Positions 31,030-43,833 of a stretch of DNA of 64,000 nt are shown one piece after another (the first letter of the stretch is position 1; every line of letters begins with the position of its first letter). Both the position numbers and the translations under genes were made by a program. Under the pieces are notes generated by a model, which was given only the letters and a program-made list of their open reading frames with translations, had not been told where the DNA came from and did no database searches. The stretch covers positions 1 to 64,000 of the forward strand of contig DAHVOW010000004.1 in the NCBI GenBank assembly GCA_027318585.1. Reading direction: 5' to 3'. This stretch comes from Methanobacteriaceae archaeon (GTDB lineage: Archaea > Methanobacteriota > Methanobacteria > Methanobacteriales > Methanobacteriaceae).

Positions 31030-31635
31030 GTGCCAAAAAGTATCAAGGATATTTTAATTGAAATGAAGAACATGTCCGAACTAATGGTCGATTTAGCCTA
31101 TTCTGCCCTGCTTTTTAACAGTAAAGACGCGGCAGAAGAAGTAAAAAAACTTGAAAATAAAATTAACCGGCTTAATTATGAGATTAAAAAGGAATCACTC
31201 CTTGCTGCAAGAACTGTAGAAGACGCGGAGAAATTAACCGCTCTGTTGGAGGTGGGAGAAGCCACAGAAACCATAGCTGATTCAGCTAAAGACATAGCTG
31301 ATCTGGTATTGAAAGGGATCAAGCCCCATCCGGTATTTAAAATGGTCATGGAAGAATCAGACGAAATGATCATCAGAGTCAAAATCTGTGAATCATCAGA
31401 ATTAGTTGATAATTCTTTAGGGGAGCTTTTACTAGCTACCCGGACTGGGATGACGGTTATTGCCATCAGGAGAAACGAGTCCTGGATTTATGGGCCGGAT
31501 AAAAACACCATCCTTGATGTGGATGACACACTTATTGCCAAGGGTAATGAAACCGGTGCAAATATACTTAACAAGCTTGCCAGTGGTGAAATTAAGCTTG
31601 AAGATCTGGAATATAACGAAATTGCGGAAACCTGA
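31030..31635 (+). CDS. PhoU-domain plus TrkA-C (RCK_C) protein
   Basis: 201 residues from GTG 31030 with a strong GGAGGATGAAAG site. Residues ~1-95 are a helical PhoU-like bundle ([19 protein letters not shown], then [17 protein letters not shown]); residues ~120-185 are a TrkA-C/RCK_C ligand-binding domain ([18 protein letters not shown], then [13 protein letters not shown]). Such proteins usually gate or regulate a cation transporter, and an MgtE-type transporter lies 0.8 kb downstream with an Lrp regulator between. It probably senses a small ligand on behalf of that transporter (inference). Confidence 0.85.
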   Translation: MPKSIKDILIEMKNMSELMVDLAYSALLFNSKDAAEEVKKLENKINRLNYEIKKESLLAARTVEDAEKLTALLEVGEATETIADSAKDIADLVLKGIKPHPVFKMVMEESDEMIIRVKICESSELVDNSLGELLLATRTGMTVIAIRRNESWIYGPDKNTILDVDDTLIAKGNETGANILNKLASGEIKLEDLEYNEIAET

Positions 31636-31671
31636 ATTTATTTTGATTTAAATTTCTCAAATTTCTATTTT

Positions 31672-31697
31672 ACTGTTTTTCTTCCTTTTTTAAATAT
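31672..31697 (+). terminator. T-rich terminator after the PhoU/TrkA-C gene
   Basis: Several T-runs in close sequence (TTTT, TTTTT, TTTTTT between about 31668 and 31692) downstream of the stop codon. Archaeal termination uses such T-stretches without a hairpin. Confidence 0.4.
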
Positions 31698-31741
31698 TAT
31701 TGTGCAATTCATTTAGACCGGTTTGACACTGGTTCATGAAC

Positions 31742-31820
31742 TTTCTAATTAAATTATCAAAAATTAGAAAATTACTCACTTTCTTTAGTTGAGTTAGTAA
31801 TATTCCCAAACCTTTATAAA
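31742..31820 (+). promoter_or_regulatory. Promoter and inverted repeats upstream of the Lrp-type gene
   Basis: TTTCTAATT (31742-31750) and AATTAGAAA (31762-31770) form a perfect 9-bp inverted repeat with an 11-bp spacer; TTACT/AGTAA flank 31772-31800; TTTATAAA at 31813-31820 is a good TATA box with a predicted start near 31843. The repeats upstream of the TATA box could be autoregulatory sites for the Lrp protein. Confidence 0.5.
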
Positions 31821-31868
31821 TGGACATCACATACTACTAATAAATCCCTTTAAATTGGTTGATTGAAA

Positions 31869-32306
31869 ATGGACGAAGTTGATTTGGCTATACTACGTTC
31901 CTTGATTAAAAATTCAAGGATTACCCTATCTCAAATGTCAAAGGAAATTGACATCCCCGATGCAACCATATCCAACCGCTTGAAGAAATTAGAATCCGAA
32001 ATAATCAATCGTTATACCATAATACTGGACTGGCAGAAGATTGGTTTGGAAATAACCTCCATAATCATTATCCAGACCGAATCTGAAAAGCATGAATCGG
32101 TTAAAGAAATGTTATCCCGGTTGGAAGAAGTATCAGAAGTTTACAGTGTATCTGGTGAATATGATATACTCATAAAAGTATGGGTGAAAAGTATTGAGGA
32201 ACTTAACAAACTTATAAACTCTAAAATCCGTTCAATTGACGGTGTTGAGGATTTAACTGAAATGATTGTAATGGAACGTGTTAAGGAGGATATTCCAGCA
32301 CTTTAA
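31869..32306 (+). CDS. Lrp/AsnC-family transcription regulator
   Basis: 145 residues from ATG 31869 (TTG 31863 is an alternative). N-terminal HTH, residues ~2-50: [19 protein letters not shown], then [15 protein letters not shown]-terminal RAM/AsnC ligand-binding domain with [29 protein letters not shown] and [16 protein letters not shown]. The GEYD element contacting the ligand is intact. It sits between a PhoU/TrkA-C protein and an MgtE-type transporter, suggesting it controls one of these rather than amino acid genes, though that is unproven. Upstream repeats may be its own operator. Confidence 0.9.
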   Translation: MDEVDLAILRSLIKNSRITLSQMSKEIDIPDATISNRLKKLESEIINRYTIILDWQKIGLEITSIIIIQTESEKHESVKEMLSRLEEVSEVYSVSGEYDILIKVWVKSIEELNKLINSKIRSIDGVEDLTEMIVMERVKEDIPAL

Positions 32307-32369
32307 TGGATAAAGATGGCAATGAGGAAGAATAAAATTAATTACAATCATTATTTATGTATTTTAGGT

Positions 32370-32398
32370 GTGATGCCCAGGAATATAGCAGGCATCAC
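32370..32398 (+). promoter_or_regulatory. Hairpin in the leader of the MgtE-type transporter gene
   Basis: GTGATGCC (32370-32377) and GGCATCAC (32391-32398) form eight perfect pairs around a 13-nt loop, ending 14 nt before the GTG start at 32413 and just before the AGGTGG site. A possible translational or protein-binding control element. Confidence 0.5.
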
Positions 32399-32412
32399 GA
32401 TCAGGTGGTTAG

Positions 32413-33759
32413 GTGAAATGGACGGATCCAGTGAAGAAGACCGGGGACTTAATACTAATTCTGTTAAACCTCTTGGCCAGAATTGTTATCATAGTGTCAA
32501 AAAGGTCTTTGAAGGCTCTTTCCATACCTTTTATTATTTCCGGTAAAATTTCTCATTTTTTCCGTGATGTTTCCAGAACCTTAGGTGAAGGATTCATCGC
32601 CCTTTTCATATGTGCCATCGGTGATCTCATAGCCGGTATCCTTTTAAGCAGCATGACCGAAACGCTTATGCTTCTTCCCGGGCTGCTCATACTTATCCCG
32701 GGTGCAATTGGGATGAGGGGAAATATTTTTGGTGCATTGGGGTCTCGGTTAGGTTCCAACCTCCATATTGGTATATTATCTCCTGAACTAAAAAAATCCA
32801 CAATTTTAACTCAAAATATCATCTCAGCCATGATATTAACGTTTATAATGTCGATTTTCCTGGCAGTTATGGCTAAAGGATTTTCTATGGTATTGGGCTA
32901 TGAAAGCATTAGTCTAATGGACTTCACCATAATATCTGTATTAGGTGGAATATTCTCGGGGGCCCTGCTATTACCTGCCACAATTTTAATCACCATTAAA
33001 AGTTACGAAAATGGTTGGGATCCCGATAATGTAACCACTCCCTTAATAGCAGCCACTGGAGACCTTTTTACCCTTCCATCCATCCTTCTAGCGGTGCAAA
33101 TACTCTTATGGATCAGAAATGGATTTTTAGAAACTATATTATTCATTGTATTCATAATCATAGGCATCATTTCTTTCATTGTTGGAATCAGGGGTGAAAA
33201 TAATCTTAAAAAGATCATAAAACACAGCACTCCCGTACTTTTTTTATCTTCAATTCTGGGAACGACTGCTGGTACAATCCTGAACAGCAGCTTTTCGGTA
33301 ATCTTGAACAATCCCAGTATCCTGGCTTTGGTTCCATTATTCTCCGGGGAAAGTGGAGATCTGGTTAGTATTCTAGGGGCCAGATTAGCTTCCAGATTGC
33401 ACATTGGATCAATTAAAGCTTCCCTCTGGCCATCAGAAGAAGCACTAAGAAATTTTGGGATAATTATAATCCTGGCTATAATAATTTATCCCACCATAGG
33501 TCTTTTGGCCCATTTTGCTTCGATTCTTCTTGGTGTAACATCGGTGGGTATAGAAAACATGGTCCTAATTAGTACCCTGGCCGGATTGCTCTTAACACCA
33601 TTCATCTTAATTATTGCCTTTTTCCTGAGCATCATAACCTATAAAAGGGGTCTTGATCCGGACAATGTAGTCATACCTTTGGGCACCAGCTTAACTGACC
33701 CGGTAGCAAATACATTCCTGGTAATAATGGTCATTTCCATTTTGGGATACACGTTATAG
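32413..33759 (+). CDS. MgtE/SLC41-type divalent cation transporter, two-repeat
   Basis: 448 residues from GTG 32413 with AGGTGG upstream. About ten membrane helices in two homologous halves. First half: [29 protein letters not shown]; second: [27 protein letters not shown], each followed later by an acidic helix ([15 protein letters not shown] and [15 protein letters not shown]). This is the MgtE/SLC41 transmembrane unit without the cytoplasmic CBS domains of bacterial MgtE. Mg2+ or another divalent ion is the likely substrate. Regulation may come through the upstream PhoU/TrkA-C protein, the Lrp protein and the leader hairpin. Confidence 0.88.
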   Translation: MKWTDPVKKTGDLILILLNLLARIVIIVSKRSLKALSIPFIISGKISHFFRDVSRTLGEGFIALFICAIGDLIAGILLSSMTETLMLLPGLLILIPGAIGMRGNIFGALGSRLGSNLHIGILSPELKKSTILTQNIISAMILTFIMSIFLAVMAKGFSMVLGYESISLMDFTIISVLGGIFSGALLLPATILITIKSYENGWDPDNVTTPLIAATGDLFTLPSILLAVQILLWIRNGFLETILFIVFIIIGIISFIVGIRGENNLKKIIKHSTPVLFLSSILGTTAGTILNSSFSVILNNPSILALVPLFSGESGDLVSILGARLASRLHIGSIKASLWPSEEALRNFGIIIILAIIIYPTIGLLAHFASILLGVTSVGIENMVLISTLAGLLLTPFILIIAFFLSIITYKRGLDPDNVVIPLGTSLTDPVANTFLVIMVISILGYTL

Positions 33760-33909
33760 TGGGAAAAGACCAGAAAATCATAGTTTTACATAAAAATATT
33801 AACTTAGACGGATAGATAGTTTCGTGACCCACCTAGCGGCATATATGGAATTTCCCCTTGTAGAAATTTCTTTTAAGGGGACTCTATAACTTTAATAAAG
33901 GTGTTATCA

Positions 33910-34296
33910 ATGCAAAATAACAAAACGGGCCCTATGCTAATTGTTAATAAAACAAAGGGAACCAAGTTAGATGGTGCTGAAATTGCAGACAGTTTTTTCT
34001 CCCGTTTTCGGGGATTGATGCTTAAAAAAAATCTTAAAAGAGGGCTGATTCTGAAGATCCCGGCCGGTAGAGGGAGAAGAGGCTCAGCTATCCACATGTT
34101 TTTCATGCGCATCCCACTGGATTTGGTTTTCCTGGATGAGGAGAAAATTGTGGTGGACACTGTAAGTCTAAAGCCCTGGCAGACTTATACTCCAAAGTCA
34201 CCTTCTAGATATGTCATAGAATTTAAAACCGGCGTTTTAAGTGAATCTTCCACTGAAATAGGTGATAAACTGGACTTTACCTGCGAAATGACTTGA
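33910..34296 (+). CDS. DUF192 family protein
   Basis: 128 residues from ATG 33910; GTG 33901 is an alternative. Core motifs: [34 protein letters not shown] and [25 protein letters not shown]. These are the DUF192 hallmarks (RxRGLM and the H-F-M...D-V-F-LD strand). The family is a small beta-fold of unknown function in bacteria and archaea; many are secreted, but here no signal peptide is visible, so it is cytoplasmic. It lies just upstream of a 93-residue gene on the same strand. Confidence 0.85.
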   Translation: MQNNKTGPMLIVNKTKGTKLDGAEIADSFFSRFRGLMLKKNLKRGLILKIPAGRGRRGSAIHMFFMRIPLDLVFLDEEKIVVDTVSLKPWQTYTPKSPSRYVIEFKTGVLSESSTEIGDKLDFTCEMT

Positions 34297-34319
34297 AGAT
34301 AAACCATAGGGGGAGTAGT

Positions 34320-34601
34320 ATGGAAGTTAAAATTGTGGACTATGGGGTTTCAGAAGAATTTGAGAAGTATTATATCACTTATCAGATTAATGGGCTTCGT
34401 TCTGATGAGATAGCCCAACTCCAAGTCAAATTGGAGGATCCCCTGGTAGTGAAGTGTGATGAACTGTTTCTCACCACGTTATTTGATGAGGATTACTATC
34501 CCTTTCGAAGTGCAGACGCCCAGGCTAGAATGGAGGATTACATTGCCCGGGAAGAAATTGAAATGACAGCTTACATAGTGGATTTACTGGAAGAAAATTA
34601 A
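34320..34601 (+). CDS. Conserved hypothetical small acidic protein
   Basis: 93 residues from ATG 34320, preceded by GGGGGAG. An in-frame TTG at 34293 overlapping the DUF192 stop is less likely. I do not recognise the family. The sequence is acidic (KIVDYGVSEEFEKYYITYQ, then QARMEDYIAREEIEMTAYI) with a beta-then-alpha pattern and no cysteine cluster or membrane segment, apart from one Cys in VVKCDEL. It is probably cotranscribed with the DUF192 gene and convergent with the archaeoflavoprotein gene. Confidence 0.65.
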   Translation: MEVKIVDYGVSEEFEKYYITYQINGLRSDEIAQLQVKLEDPLVVKCDELFLTTLFDEDYYPFRSADAQARMEDYIAREEIEMTAYIVDLLEEN

Positions 34602-34643
34602 ATAAATTAGTGTTGGGTTCTAAAATTTAATTTAAAAATTAAA

Positions 34644-35339
34644 CTAAGAAATGATTTTTAAGAGCTGTCCTGGAGTTTCCACCACATCCACATCCTCTAA
34701 TACATCCAGTTTTTTGGTGTTTGAAACATCCACCTCTCGCATGCGAATGAAGATCTTCTTTCCACCAGAAACTGCTCCGAAAGGACATGCTATTTGGCAC
34801 CCACCACATCCCTGGCATTTTAAGAGGTTAATTTCTACCCCGGGGGTAATAGCGTCCTGGGGACAGGCAGCTGCTGCCTGACAGGTTTGGCAGTGTTGAC
34901 ATAATTCCAGTTCCAGTTTAGATGGTAGTACGGTCTGCACTTCCCCGGCTTCCAGGTCAACTGGCACTATTAAGGTTTGGGTTTTACCCTTACCAGCCTG
35001 GGCAATGGCGTTGGTAATTAAGGTATCCGCAATCCCATTTATTACCTTGGCGATGGTGTTGGACGTCGATGGGGAGACAATGAGGAGATCGTAGCGGCCT
35101 AGGGAGAACCGACCGGCTAACGGATAGCTGAATTTCTGATCCTTTTCCAAGACCAACTCCTGGTAATAGCCCCCGGTGATAGCTTCCACCCGGTTGTAAA
35201 GTCCATACATTTTCAGAACTTCTTCACCAGCTGCAGATAGCAGTACAGTCACTTCGTGTTCCTTGGAAAGCTCCTCCAGTGTTTCCACACTCTCAAGGAG
35301 CATGTGGCCGGCTCCAGTAATTCCCCAGGCTATTTTCAT
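34644..35339 (-). CDS. Archaeoflavoprotein-ferredoxin fusion (dihydromethanopterin reductase-like)
   Basis: 231 residues from ATG 35339, with GGGGGAT as the binding site; the TTG at 35351 lies inside that site. Residues 1-150 are a flavodoxin-like flavoprotein ([40 protein letters not shown]). Residues ~140-200 hold eight cysteines in [14 protein letters not shown] and [12 protein letters not shown], two 4Fe-4S clusters. This matches the MJ0208/DmrX type: a flavoprotein proposed to reduce dihydromethanopterin to the H4MPT carrier. It follows glyA, which uses H4MPT-type cofactors, 16 bp downstream, so the two are functionally linked. Confidence 0.85.
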   Translation of the reverse strand: MKIAWGITGAGHMLLESVETLEELSKEHEVTVLLSAAGEEVLKMYGLYNRVEAITGGYYQELVLEKDQKFSYPLAGRFSLGRYDLLIVSPSTSNTIAKVINGIADTLITNAIAQAGKGKTQTLIVPVDLEAGEVQTVLPSKLELELCQHCQTCQAAAACPQDAITPGVEINLLKCQGCGGCQIACPFGAVSGGKKIFIRMREVDVSNTKKLDVLEDVDVVETPGQLLKIIS

Positions 35340-35355
35340 AAAATCCCCCAAATTT

Positions 35356-36624
<1,269 letters not shown>

Positions 36625-36734
36625 TTCATTCCTCCAATAAACGTGAGAATTTTAGATTAGCGTGAAATTATGTTTAAAAATTGGGTTATAAATACTTTCT
36701 AAACCAACATCATGATTCAATTAAAAACTCATAC

Positions 36735-37424
36735 TTATGCACTGCTCTTAAAGAAGGTTTTAGTTCTCATTTCCTGGAGATTGGTTACAATACGTTCTAA
36801 TTCGCTGGCAGGGATACTTACCATAACTTCATCATCCCCAAGTTCCATATGTCGCCGGGCACCGATATCTGCAAATCCGTAAGTTACTTTCCCAGTTAAG
36901 TAGGGGATCGCAGCCATTGAACTACAAATAGGCCCTGAATCACCACCCAAAGCATGTGAACCAGTATCATAGGAGTTGGCATGCAGGATTTCCATTCCTT
37001 GTCGTGCATTACAGACAATTAATATCACGTCTGGTTCGAATTCGGCATTAACTAATGGGGCAAATATCACGGCCTGAAATATGTCTGAAGGTATGCAGAG
37101 GTTGTTTTGCCAGGATCTCTGTACTGCAGGAACGTTTTTATAAACACCGGCGGCTACCAGAAAGTTTCCGCTTCGTAGACTGGCTGGATAGTTACTCTCA
37201 TCTCCCAAGCCACTATACCTAGCTCCACCCATACACAATTCATGTTCTAAATTGGAATAAAAAACCTCTCCGTCCATGGCTTTTTCAATTTTACGACAGA
37301 ACCGGGATTTTTCTTTTTCTTCAGGGATCCTTTTCGGTTCTTTGAATGACCATTTAATGGCTACCGGTTCTCTTTCTAGTTTTAGGATGTTTTTAAGTGT
37401 TTTACCCAACTTCTGATGTATCAT
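36735..37424 (-). CDS. DUF169 family protein
   Basis: 229 residues from ATG 37424, preceded by GGGGG; TTG 37433 would fall next to that site. DUF169 features: EREPVAIKWSFKEPKRIPE near residue 20, CMGGARYSGLG, VIFAPLVNAEFEPDVILIVCNARQGM, and GDSGPICSSMAAIPYLTGKVTYGFADIGARR. Several cysteines recur in the family. It is common in methanogens and anaerobes with no established activity. Single gene on the minus strand between hdrA and glyA; cytoplasmic. Confidence 0.85.
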   Translation of the reverse strand: MIHQKLGKTLKNILKLEREPVAIKWSFKEPKRIPEEKEKSRFCRKIEKAMDGEVFYSNLEHELCMGGARYSGLGDESNYPASLRSGNFLVAAGVYKNVPAVQRSWQNNLCIPSDIFQAVIFAPLVNAEFEPDVILIVCNARQGMEILHANSYDTGSHALGGDSGPICSSMAAIPYLTGKVTYGFADIGARRHMELGDDEVMVSIPASELERIVTNLQEMRTKTFFKSSA

Positions 37425-37584
37425 ATGTGCCAACCCCCTACTTATTGGAAAATAGTTAGGTGGGGATTAACATAAAATTTTTGAATGGGAATAAGATCTG
37501 GATTAGAATAGAGAAATAATTTTTATTTTAGTTTTATTTTGGAGGTAGATTAAAAAGAAAATAAAGAAATAAGGGATTAAACCC

Positions 37585-39561
<1,977 letters not shown>

Positions 39562-39662
39562 TTATATCACCTATTCCACGTCTTGTGAATGTTATATTAG
39601 TTAGGTAGTGTTCTGTCTATCACTTTATTAAATAAAGTTTTCTATCCAAAATTTAGAACAAG

Positions 39663-39672
39663 GTTTATATAC
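39663..39672 (-). promoter_or_regulatory. TATA box of hdrA
   Basis: Minus-strand TATATAAA within 39663-39672, about 100 bp before the TTG start. Just upstream lies GAAAATTTTC inside a longer imperfect repeat (ACTAGAAAATTTTCCAGT, ~39670-39688) and CCAG/CTGG flanking a 7-bp loop; a possible regulator site. Confidence 0.45.
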
Positions 39673-39729
39673 TAGAAAATTTTCCAGTATTTATCTGGAA
39701 CGGATGCTAGAAATTTATAAATCATTCTA

Positions 39730-39765
39730 AGCTCTTAAACTTGATAGTATTTTTTAAGAGGCTTT
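39730..39765 (-). terminator. Inverted repeat downstream of radA
   Basis: CTCTTAAA and TTTAAGAG separated by about 14 bp, in the spacer after the radA stop and before the hdrA promoter, within very AT-rich sequence. A probable end signal for the rpa-radA transcript. Confidence 0.4.
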
Positions 39766-39797
39766 TATTTTATAATATAAAAAATAAATAATAGGAA

Positions 39798-40733
39798 TCA
39801 ATCCGTGATTCCCTCGGTAACGATTTTGAAAACAGCTTCTCCTTCAGGCAGGTGGGGACTATCCACTAATCTTGCAATCCTTTTCCCGGCCAGGCCTTTT
39901 TTAAGCCAAATTCGATAAGTAGCCGCATGCCCCAGAACGTGACCTCCAATAGCCTTGGTGGGACTTCCAAAGAACGCGTCAGGCCTGGCTTGAACCTGAT
40001 TGGTCACGAAAACTGCTGCATTATAGGTGTTGGCAATGTTTTGCAGGGTGTGTAAGTGTTGGTTCAATTTTTGCTGTCGGGTGGCCAGTGATTCACGCCC
40101 CACATATTCGGCTCGGAAGTGGGCGGTTAGAGAATCCACAATTACCAGACGGATATTTACTCCCCGTTGAATGAGTTCATTAACCTTGTCGGCCATTAAT
40201 ATCTGATGGCTGGAGTTAAAGGCCCGGGCGATATGAATCTTCTGTAGAACTTCTTCCACGTCCATATCAAAGCCCTCGGCGATTTGTCGAATTCTTTCCG
40301 GACGGAAAGTATTTTCAGTATCTATAAAGACACATTCGCCATCTAAACCTCCTTTTTCTGGAGGAAGCTGGATAGAAACTGCTATTTCATGGGATATCTG
40401 ACTTTTACCCGATCCGAACTCTCCAAAAACTTCAGTGATGGCTTGAGTTTCAATTCCCCCGCCAATAAGCTCATCTAAACCGCTACTCCCGGTTGTTATT
40501 CTACCAACGTCTTTTCGTCGTTCCATAACATCCAGGGCAGTTTCAAAGTCTATTTGTTCCGCCTTACGGGCTGCTTCTATAACCTTTTCAGCCACCCCCT
40601 CACCGATCTCAACTTTAACACTAAGCTCTTTGGCAGTGGCGGTAGCCAGTCTCATCATGTCTGCAAAACCAGCATCTCTTAATTTTTGGGCTGTTTTTTC
40701 TCCGACATTTGGTAAGTCTTCCAATTCAACCAT
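39798..40733 (-). CDS. radA: DNA repair and recombination protein RadA
   Basis: 311 residues, the archaeal RecA/Rad51 recombinase that forms filaments on single-stranded DNA and drives strand exchange. N-terminal helix-hairpin-helix domain ([20 protein letters not shown], residues 7-26), Walker A GEFGSGKS with K110, Walker [16 protein letters not shown], the polymerisation and L2 region [19 protein letters not shown]. No intein. It lies 43 bp downstream of the rpa gene on the same strand, so recombinase and single-strand binding protein are probably made together. Confidence 0.97.
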   Translation of the reverse strand: MVELEDLPNVGEKTAQKLRDAGFADMMRLATATAKELSVKVEIGEGVAEKVIEAARKAEQIDFETALDVMERRKDVGRITTGSSGLDELIGGGIETQAITEVFGEFGSGKSQISHEIAVSIQLPPEKGGLDGECVFIDTENTFRPERIRQIAEGFDMDVEEVLQKIHIARAFNSSHQILMADKVNELIQRGVNIRLVIVDSLTAHFRAEYVGRESLATRQQKLNQHLHTLQNIANTYNAAVFVTNQVQARPDAFFGSPTKAIGGHVLGHAATYRIWLKKGLAGKRIARLVDSPHLPEGEAVFKIVTEGITD

Positions 40734-40776
40734 TTTAATCTCCCTTCCTTTCTTTAGGCAAATTACATCTTCAGTT

Positions 40777-43158
40777 TTATATTTTTACTTCAAGAACTTT
40801 TTTAGCATTCAGACGCACTTCTTCATTATACTCATCGAAACCAGCATCTGCAATTATTCTAATTTGTCTTCCGACTAGTTCAACTACTTTCTCTTCCAGA
40901 GAACCTTCATCACCAGTTTTATCAATGATCTCTTCGGCTTCTTTGGTGCTTATGCCTAACAGATCCTCAGCTGCCTGGCGGAAGAAGGTGGTGCGTATAG
41001 TTCCAGTATCATCTTCGAGTAAGATGGAAATTATCATCAAGTGTGCTGGATTCTCAATATCCTCTCCACACACTTCACATACGTATTTATCTTCTTCCCA
41101 AATAACTCGTTTGTTACAACTGGGGCACATCTCAAAAAGGATCTTGTTACCAAAGGCCTCCATGATCTCCCCAGTAACTCTAATATTTCGGAGGTCCTCC
41201 TCAATTTCATCAATTTTTTTGGAAGGATAAATTTTTTCCTGTATATCTTTTAATGCGGGAAGATCAGATTCATCATCTTTCACCCGTGTTATCTGGGTAG
41301 TTCTACCAGCACTTATCTCTACCACGTCATTTCGGAGGGTTACGCGTGGGTTTTCAATTCTCACTGCGTCTCCTTCGGATAGTTCTCGATTGGCTTGATC
41401 ATCCCATAGGGAAGCTCTTACTACTCCGGTGTCATCAGCAATTTCTACTGATCTTACCATGCCTCGGCTACCATCTTCTCTGGTAAACTCCCGGGGTTCA
41501 TAAAGACTAAGAATTCTACCCATAATACGTGCTTCACGATCTCCTTCACTCAATTCAGTAATCTTTTTATCCTGGTAGAGCATATCTGCAACTTCTTTAA
41601 TTGAAGGCAGCTTTTCCATCTCTTCTGGGCTAGGTTTAAGGATTCTTGAAGTTTTACCCACACTTAGTTCCACGTTGTAGTTCCCCAGACGGGTTCTGGC
41701 ATTTTCAATTTTAACTGCATCTCCTTCATTCAAGTGACCCTCGGCTTTGTCTTCCCATAATGACACACGCACTACACCAGTTTCATCTGCCAGCTCAGCA
41801 CTTCGAACCACTCCCTTGCTGCCGTCATCCCTCTGAAATTCGTTGGGTTCGTATAGGTTTACCACTCGCCCCACGACATCCACTTCGTCCCCTTCATCCT
41901 CTAGCTGGTTCAATTGTCCGATTTTAAATGGTTTGAGGTATTTGCCGCATTCCTGGAGTATTTCTTTAAGTTTAGCATCTATTGGCGGGTTTATTAATAT
42001 TTTACTATTCCAGTTAGTGTTTATGCGGTACCCGGCCGTGGAATAGTCGTCAAACTCTATATTTCCCCCGATAATTTTGATGGTATCTCCTTTTTTAATT
42101 TCCAGGGCAGTATCTTCATTCCAAAGTGTTACTCTGATAGCTCCAGTGTCATCTTCCAGTTCCAGGGACTTCACACGGCCGGTACTCCCATCATCCCGTT
42201 CGAAGGTAATTTCGTCATAAACCTTGCTGGCCACTCCGACAATAGTCACATCCCTCATTTCACGAGCATCTCCGATTTTGAGCACGTTTTCACTATATTC
42301 TGGCACATCAAAATCTCCTTTTTCCACACGACCTATCCAGGATTGGCTTAGAGAAATTTCTCCGTTTCTAACCCTGCTTTGAGCCCCTATTATCTTCACT
42401 GCGTCCCCTTCCTTAAGATCCAGAATGTCTATGAGGTCGGTGTCCCGGTTCCAGAGAGTAAAGGTCATTTTCCCACTTTGGTCCTGAAGTTCCAGGGAAG
42501 CTACTTTTCCTTCGGATCCATTTCGATCAAAGGTTCTGATTCGAGGGATTCTTATCACTCGTGCAATAACATTCACTTCCATATCTCCCTGAACGTCACT
42601 TAGTCTGGTTATTTCGGTTTGGGGGGAAGGTAAGTAAGTGAATTCTTCGGAGGGGAGCTTTTTGATTTCTGATCTCGCGTTCAAATGGGCTTCATCTTCC
42701 CGATATCCTTGCTTTATCTCCACCCCCTTCAGTTTGATCACATCCCCTTCCTGAACCTCGTTCTTAGTGAGTAGTTTAATATTTTCTGTCCAGAAAACCA
42801 CTCTCATATGTCCGGTGTCATCAGCAAGGATTATGTTAGCCAATCTTCCTTCTTTACCTTTCCTACTCGTGAATTTCCGGATATTAGACATTTTCATAAC
42901 TCTACCAACCAAGGTTAAGTTATGTTGTCCGGTCTCAAGTTCAGATATTTTATGATTTTTAGACTCCTGAACTAGGGGCTCATTCTTTTCTTCTATAAAT
43001 TCTCCCACAATTACTCTGGCAAGGTCTAGCTCGCTCATAAAGCTTACGCCCTCATAATCTTGGGCTCTAACATTCATTTGTTCTAAAAAATCTTCATATG
43101 AGATTTTATCCTTGATTTTCTCATATTCTTGCCTTATTTCTTCACTTATTTCCCTCAT
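40777..43158 (-). CDS. rpa: Replication protein A, six OB-folds and a zinc finger
   Basis: 793 residues. The OB-fold core signature D-x-T/S-G-x-x-x-x-x-x-W/F recurs six times: [55 protein letters not shown] and [11 protein letters not shown]. Between the last repeats lies a zinc finger ([20 protein letters not shown]), as in archaeal and eukaryotic RPA70. It coats single-stranded DNA in replication and repair. The repeats around positions four and five are especially similar, a sign of recent duplication. It is longer than the RPA I recall from Methanothermobacter (~620 residues). Followed by radA. Confidence 0.94.
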   Translation of the reverse strand: MREISEEIRQEYEKIKDKISYEDFLEQMNVRAQDYEGVSFMSELDLARVIVGEFIEEKNEPLVQESKNHKISELETGQHNLTLVGRVMKMSNIRKFTSRKGKEGRLANIILADDTGHMRVVFWTENIKLLTKNEVQEGDVIKLKGVEIKQGYREDEAHLNARSEIKKLPSEEFTYLPSPQTEITRLSDVQGDMEVNVIARVIRIPRIRTFDRNGSEGKVASLELQDQSGKMTFTLWNRDTDLIDILDLKEGDAVKIIGAQSRVRNGEISLSQSWIGRVEKGDFDVPEYSENVLKIGDAREMRDVTIVGVASKVYDEITFERDDGSTGRVKSLELEDDTGAIRVTLWNEDTALEIKKGDTIKIIGGNIEFDDYSTAGYRINTNWNSKILINPPIDAKLKEILQECGKYLKPFKIGQLNQLEDEGDEVDVVGRVVNLYEPNEFQRDDGSKGVVRSAELADETGVVRVSLWEDKAEGHLNEGDAVKIENARTRLGNYNVELSVGKTSRILKPSPEEMEKLPSIKEVADMLYQDKKITELSEGDREARIMGRILSLYEPREFTREDGSRGMVRSVEIADDTGVVRASLWDDQANRELSEGDAVRIENPRVTLRNDVVEISAGRTTQITRVKDDESDLPALKDIQEKIYPSKKIDEIEEDLRNIRVTGEIMEAFGNKILFEMCPSCNKRVIWEEDKYVCEVCGEDIENPAHLMIISILLEDDTGTIRTTFFRQAAEDLLGISTKEAEEIIDKTGDEGSLEEKVVELVGRQIRIIADAGFDEYNEEVRLNAKKVLEVKI

Positions 43159-43214
43159 CTAGGCTCCCTCAACAAAAATATCTCTGTTCGATACTATTAT
43201 CTATTACATAATGG

Positions 43215-43264
43215 TACTAATTAATCATATTAGTATTACTATTTATATTTATTGTTATTACTAA
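43215..43264. promoter_or_regulatory. Divergent rpa/marR promoter with TACTAAT inverted repeat
   Basis: TACTAAT (43215-43221) and ATTAGTA (43229-43235) form a perfect 7-7-7 inverted repeat; TACTAA recurs at 43258-43264. A minus-strand TATA (TATAAATA, about 43240-43248) would start rpa transcription near the repeat. Candidate operator of the adjacent MarR protein. Confidence 0.5.
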
Positions 43265-43340
43265 ATTAGGGATACTTTTTTATAATAGTTAGTTAGATAA
43301 AACTATATACTTGGCAGAGTAGGATTTCGAGGTAGTGTAT

Positions 43341-43766
43341 ATGAATGAGGAACTGGAACTGGTAGAGACCATGGATGATTTAAGCGAATTAATTAGAAAA
43401 TTCCAGACTCAACTTCTAAGTGGAGATCTAAAACAGTATACGCTACGACAATTGTATTATATCGAACTGATTAACAAGTCCGAAGGTATAAGCGTTTCTG
43501 AATTATCTAAAAAATTGAATATAAAAAAATCAACGGTTTCCATAGCGGTCAATCAATTGATAGATCTGGATATAGTAAGCAAAATTCGATCTGAAGAAGA
43601 TAAGCGTTTTTATTTCCTACAACTCACACCCAAAGGTAAAAAAATAATGCAAATGCACATGCAGGTCCATAAAAACACGATAAAAAAAATTTTAAAGGTT
43701 CTAACTCAAGAAGAGGTTGCAAAATTTATCCAGATAGTGGGTAAAATAAAAATATCAACTTTATGA
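43341..43766 (+). CDS. MarR-family transcription regulator
   Basis: 141 residues from ATG 43341 (GTG 43335 sits too close to the GAGGT site). Winged-helix pattern: QYTLRQLYYIELINKSEGISV, SELSKKLNIKKSTVSIAVNQLI, then the wing IRSEEDKRFYFLQLTPKGKK and a C-terminal dimerisation helix. It probably controls its own gene and perhaps rpa, from which it diverges over an inverted repeat, or the leucine genes that follow 67 bp later after a terminator-like hairpin. Ligand unknown. Confidence 0.88.
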   Translation: MNEELELVETMDDLSELIRKFQTQLLSGDLKQYTLRQLYYIELINKSEGISVSELSKKLNIKKSTVSIAVNQLIDLDIVSKIRSEEDKRFYFLQLTPKGKKIMQMHMQVHKNTIKKILKVLTQEEVAKFIQIVGKIKISTL

Positions 43767-43773
43767 GCTTTAT

Positions 43774-43808
43774 AGATCAAGACACGCTTTAGACTTTGAT
43801 CTTTTAAA
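43774..43808 (+). terminator. Terminator hairpin after marR
   Basis: AGATCAAG (43774-43781) pairs with CTTTGATCT (43794-43802), one base unpaired, followed by TTTTAAAAAA. It separates marR from leuC. Confidence 0.5.
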
Positions 43809-43833
43809 AAATGTAAAAATGGAGGAATATTAA

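Noticed and set aside
32316..32546. 76-residue frame overlapping the MgtE start
   Set aside because: Overlaps the leader hairpin and transporter start in another frame; no family-like features.
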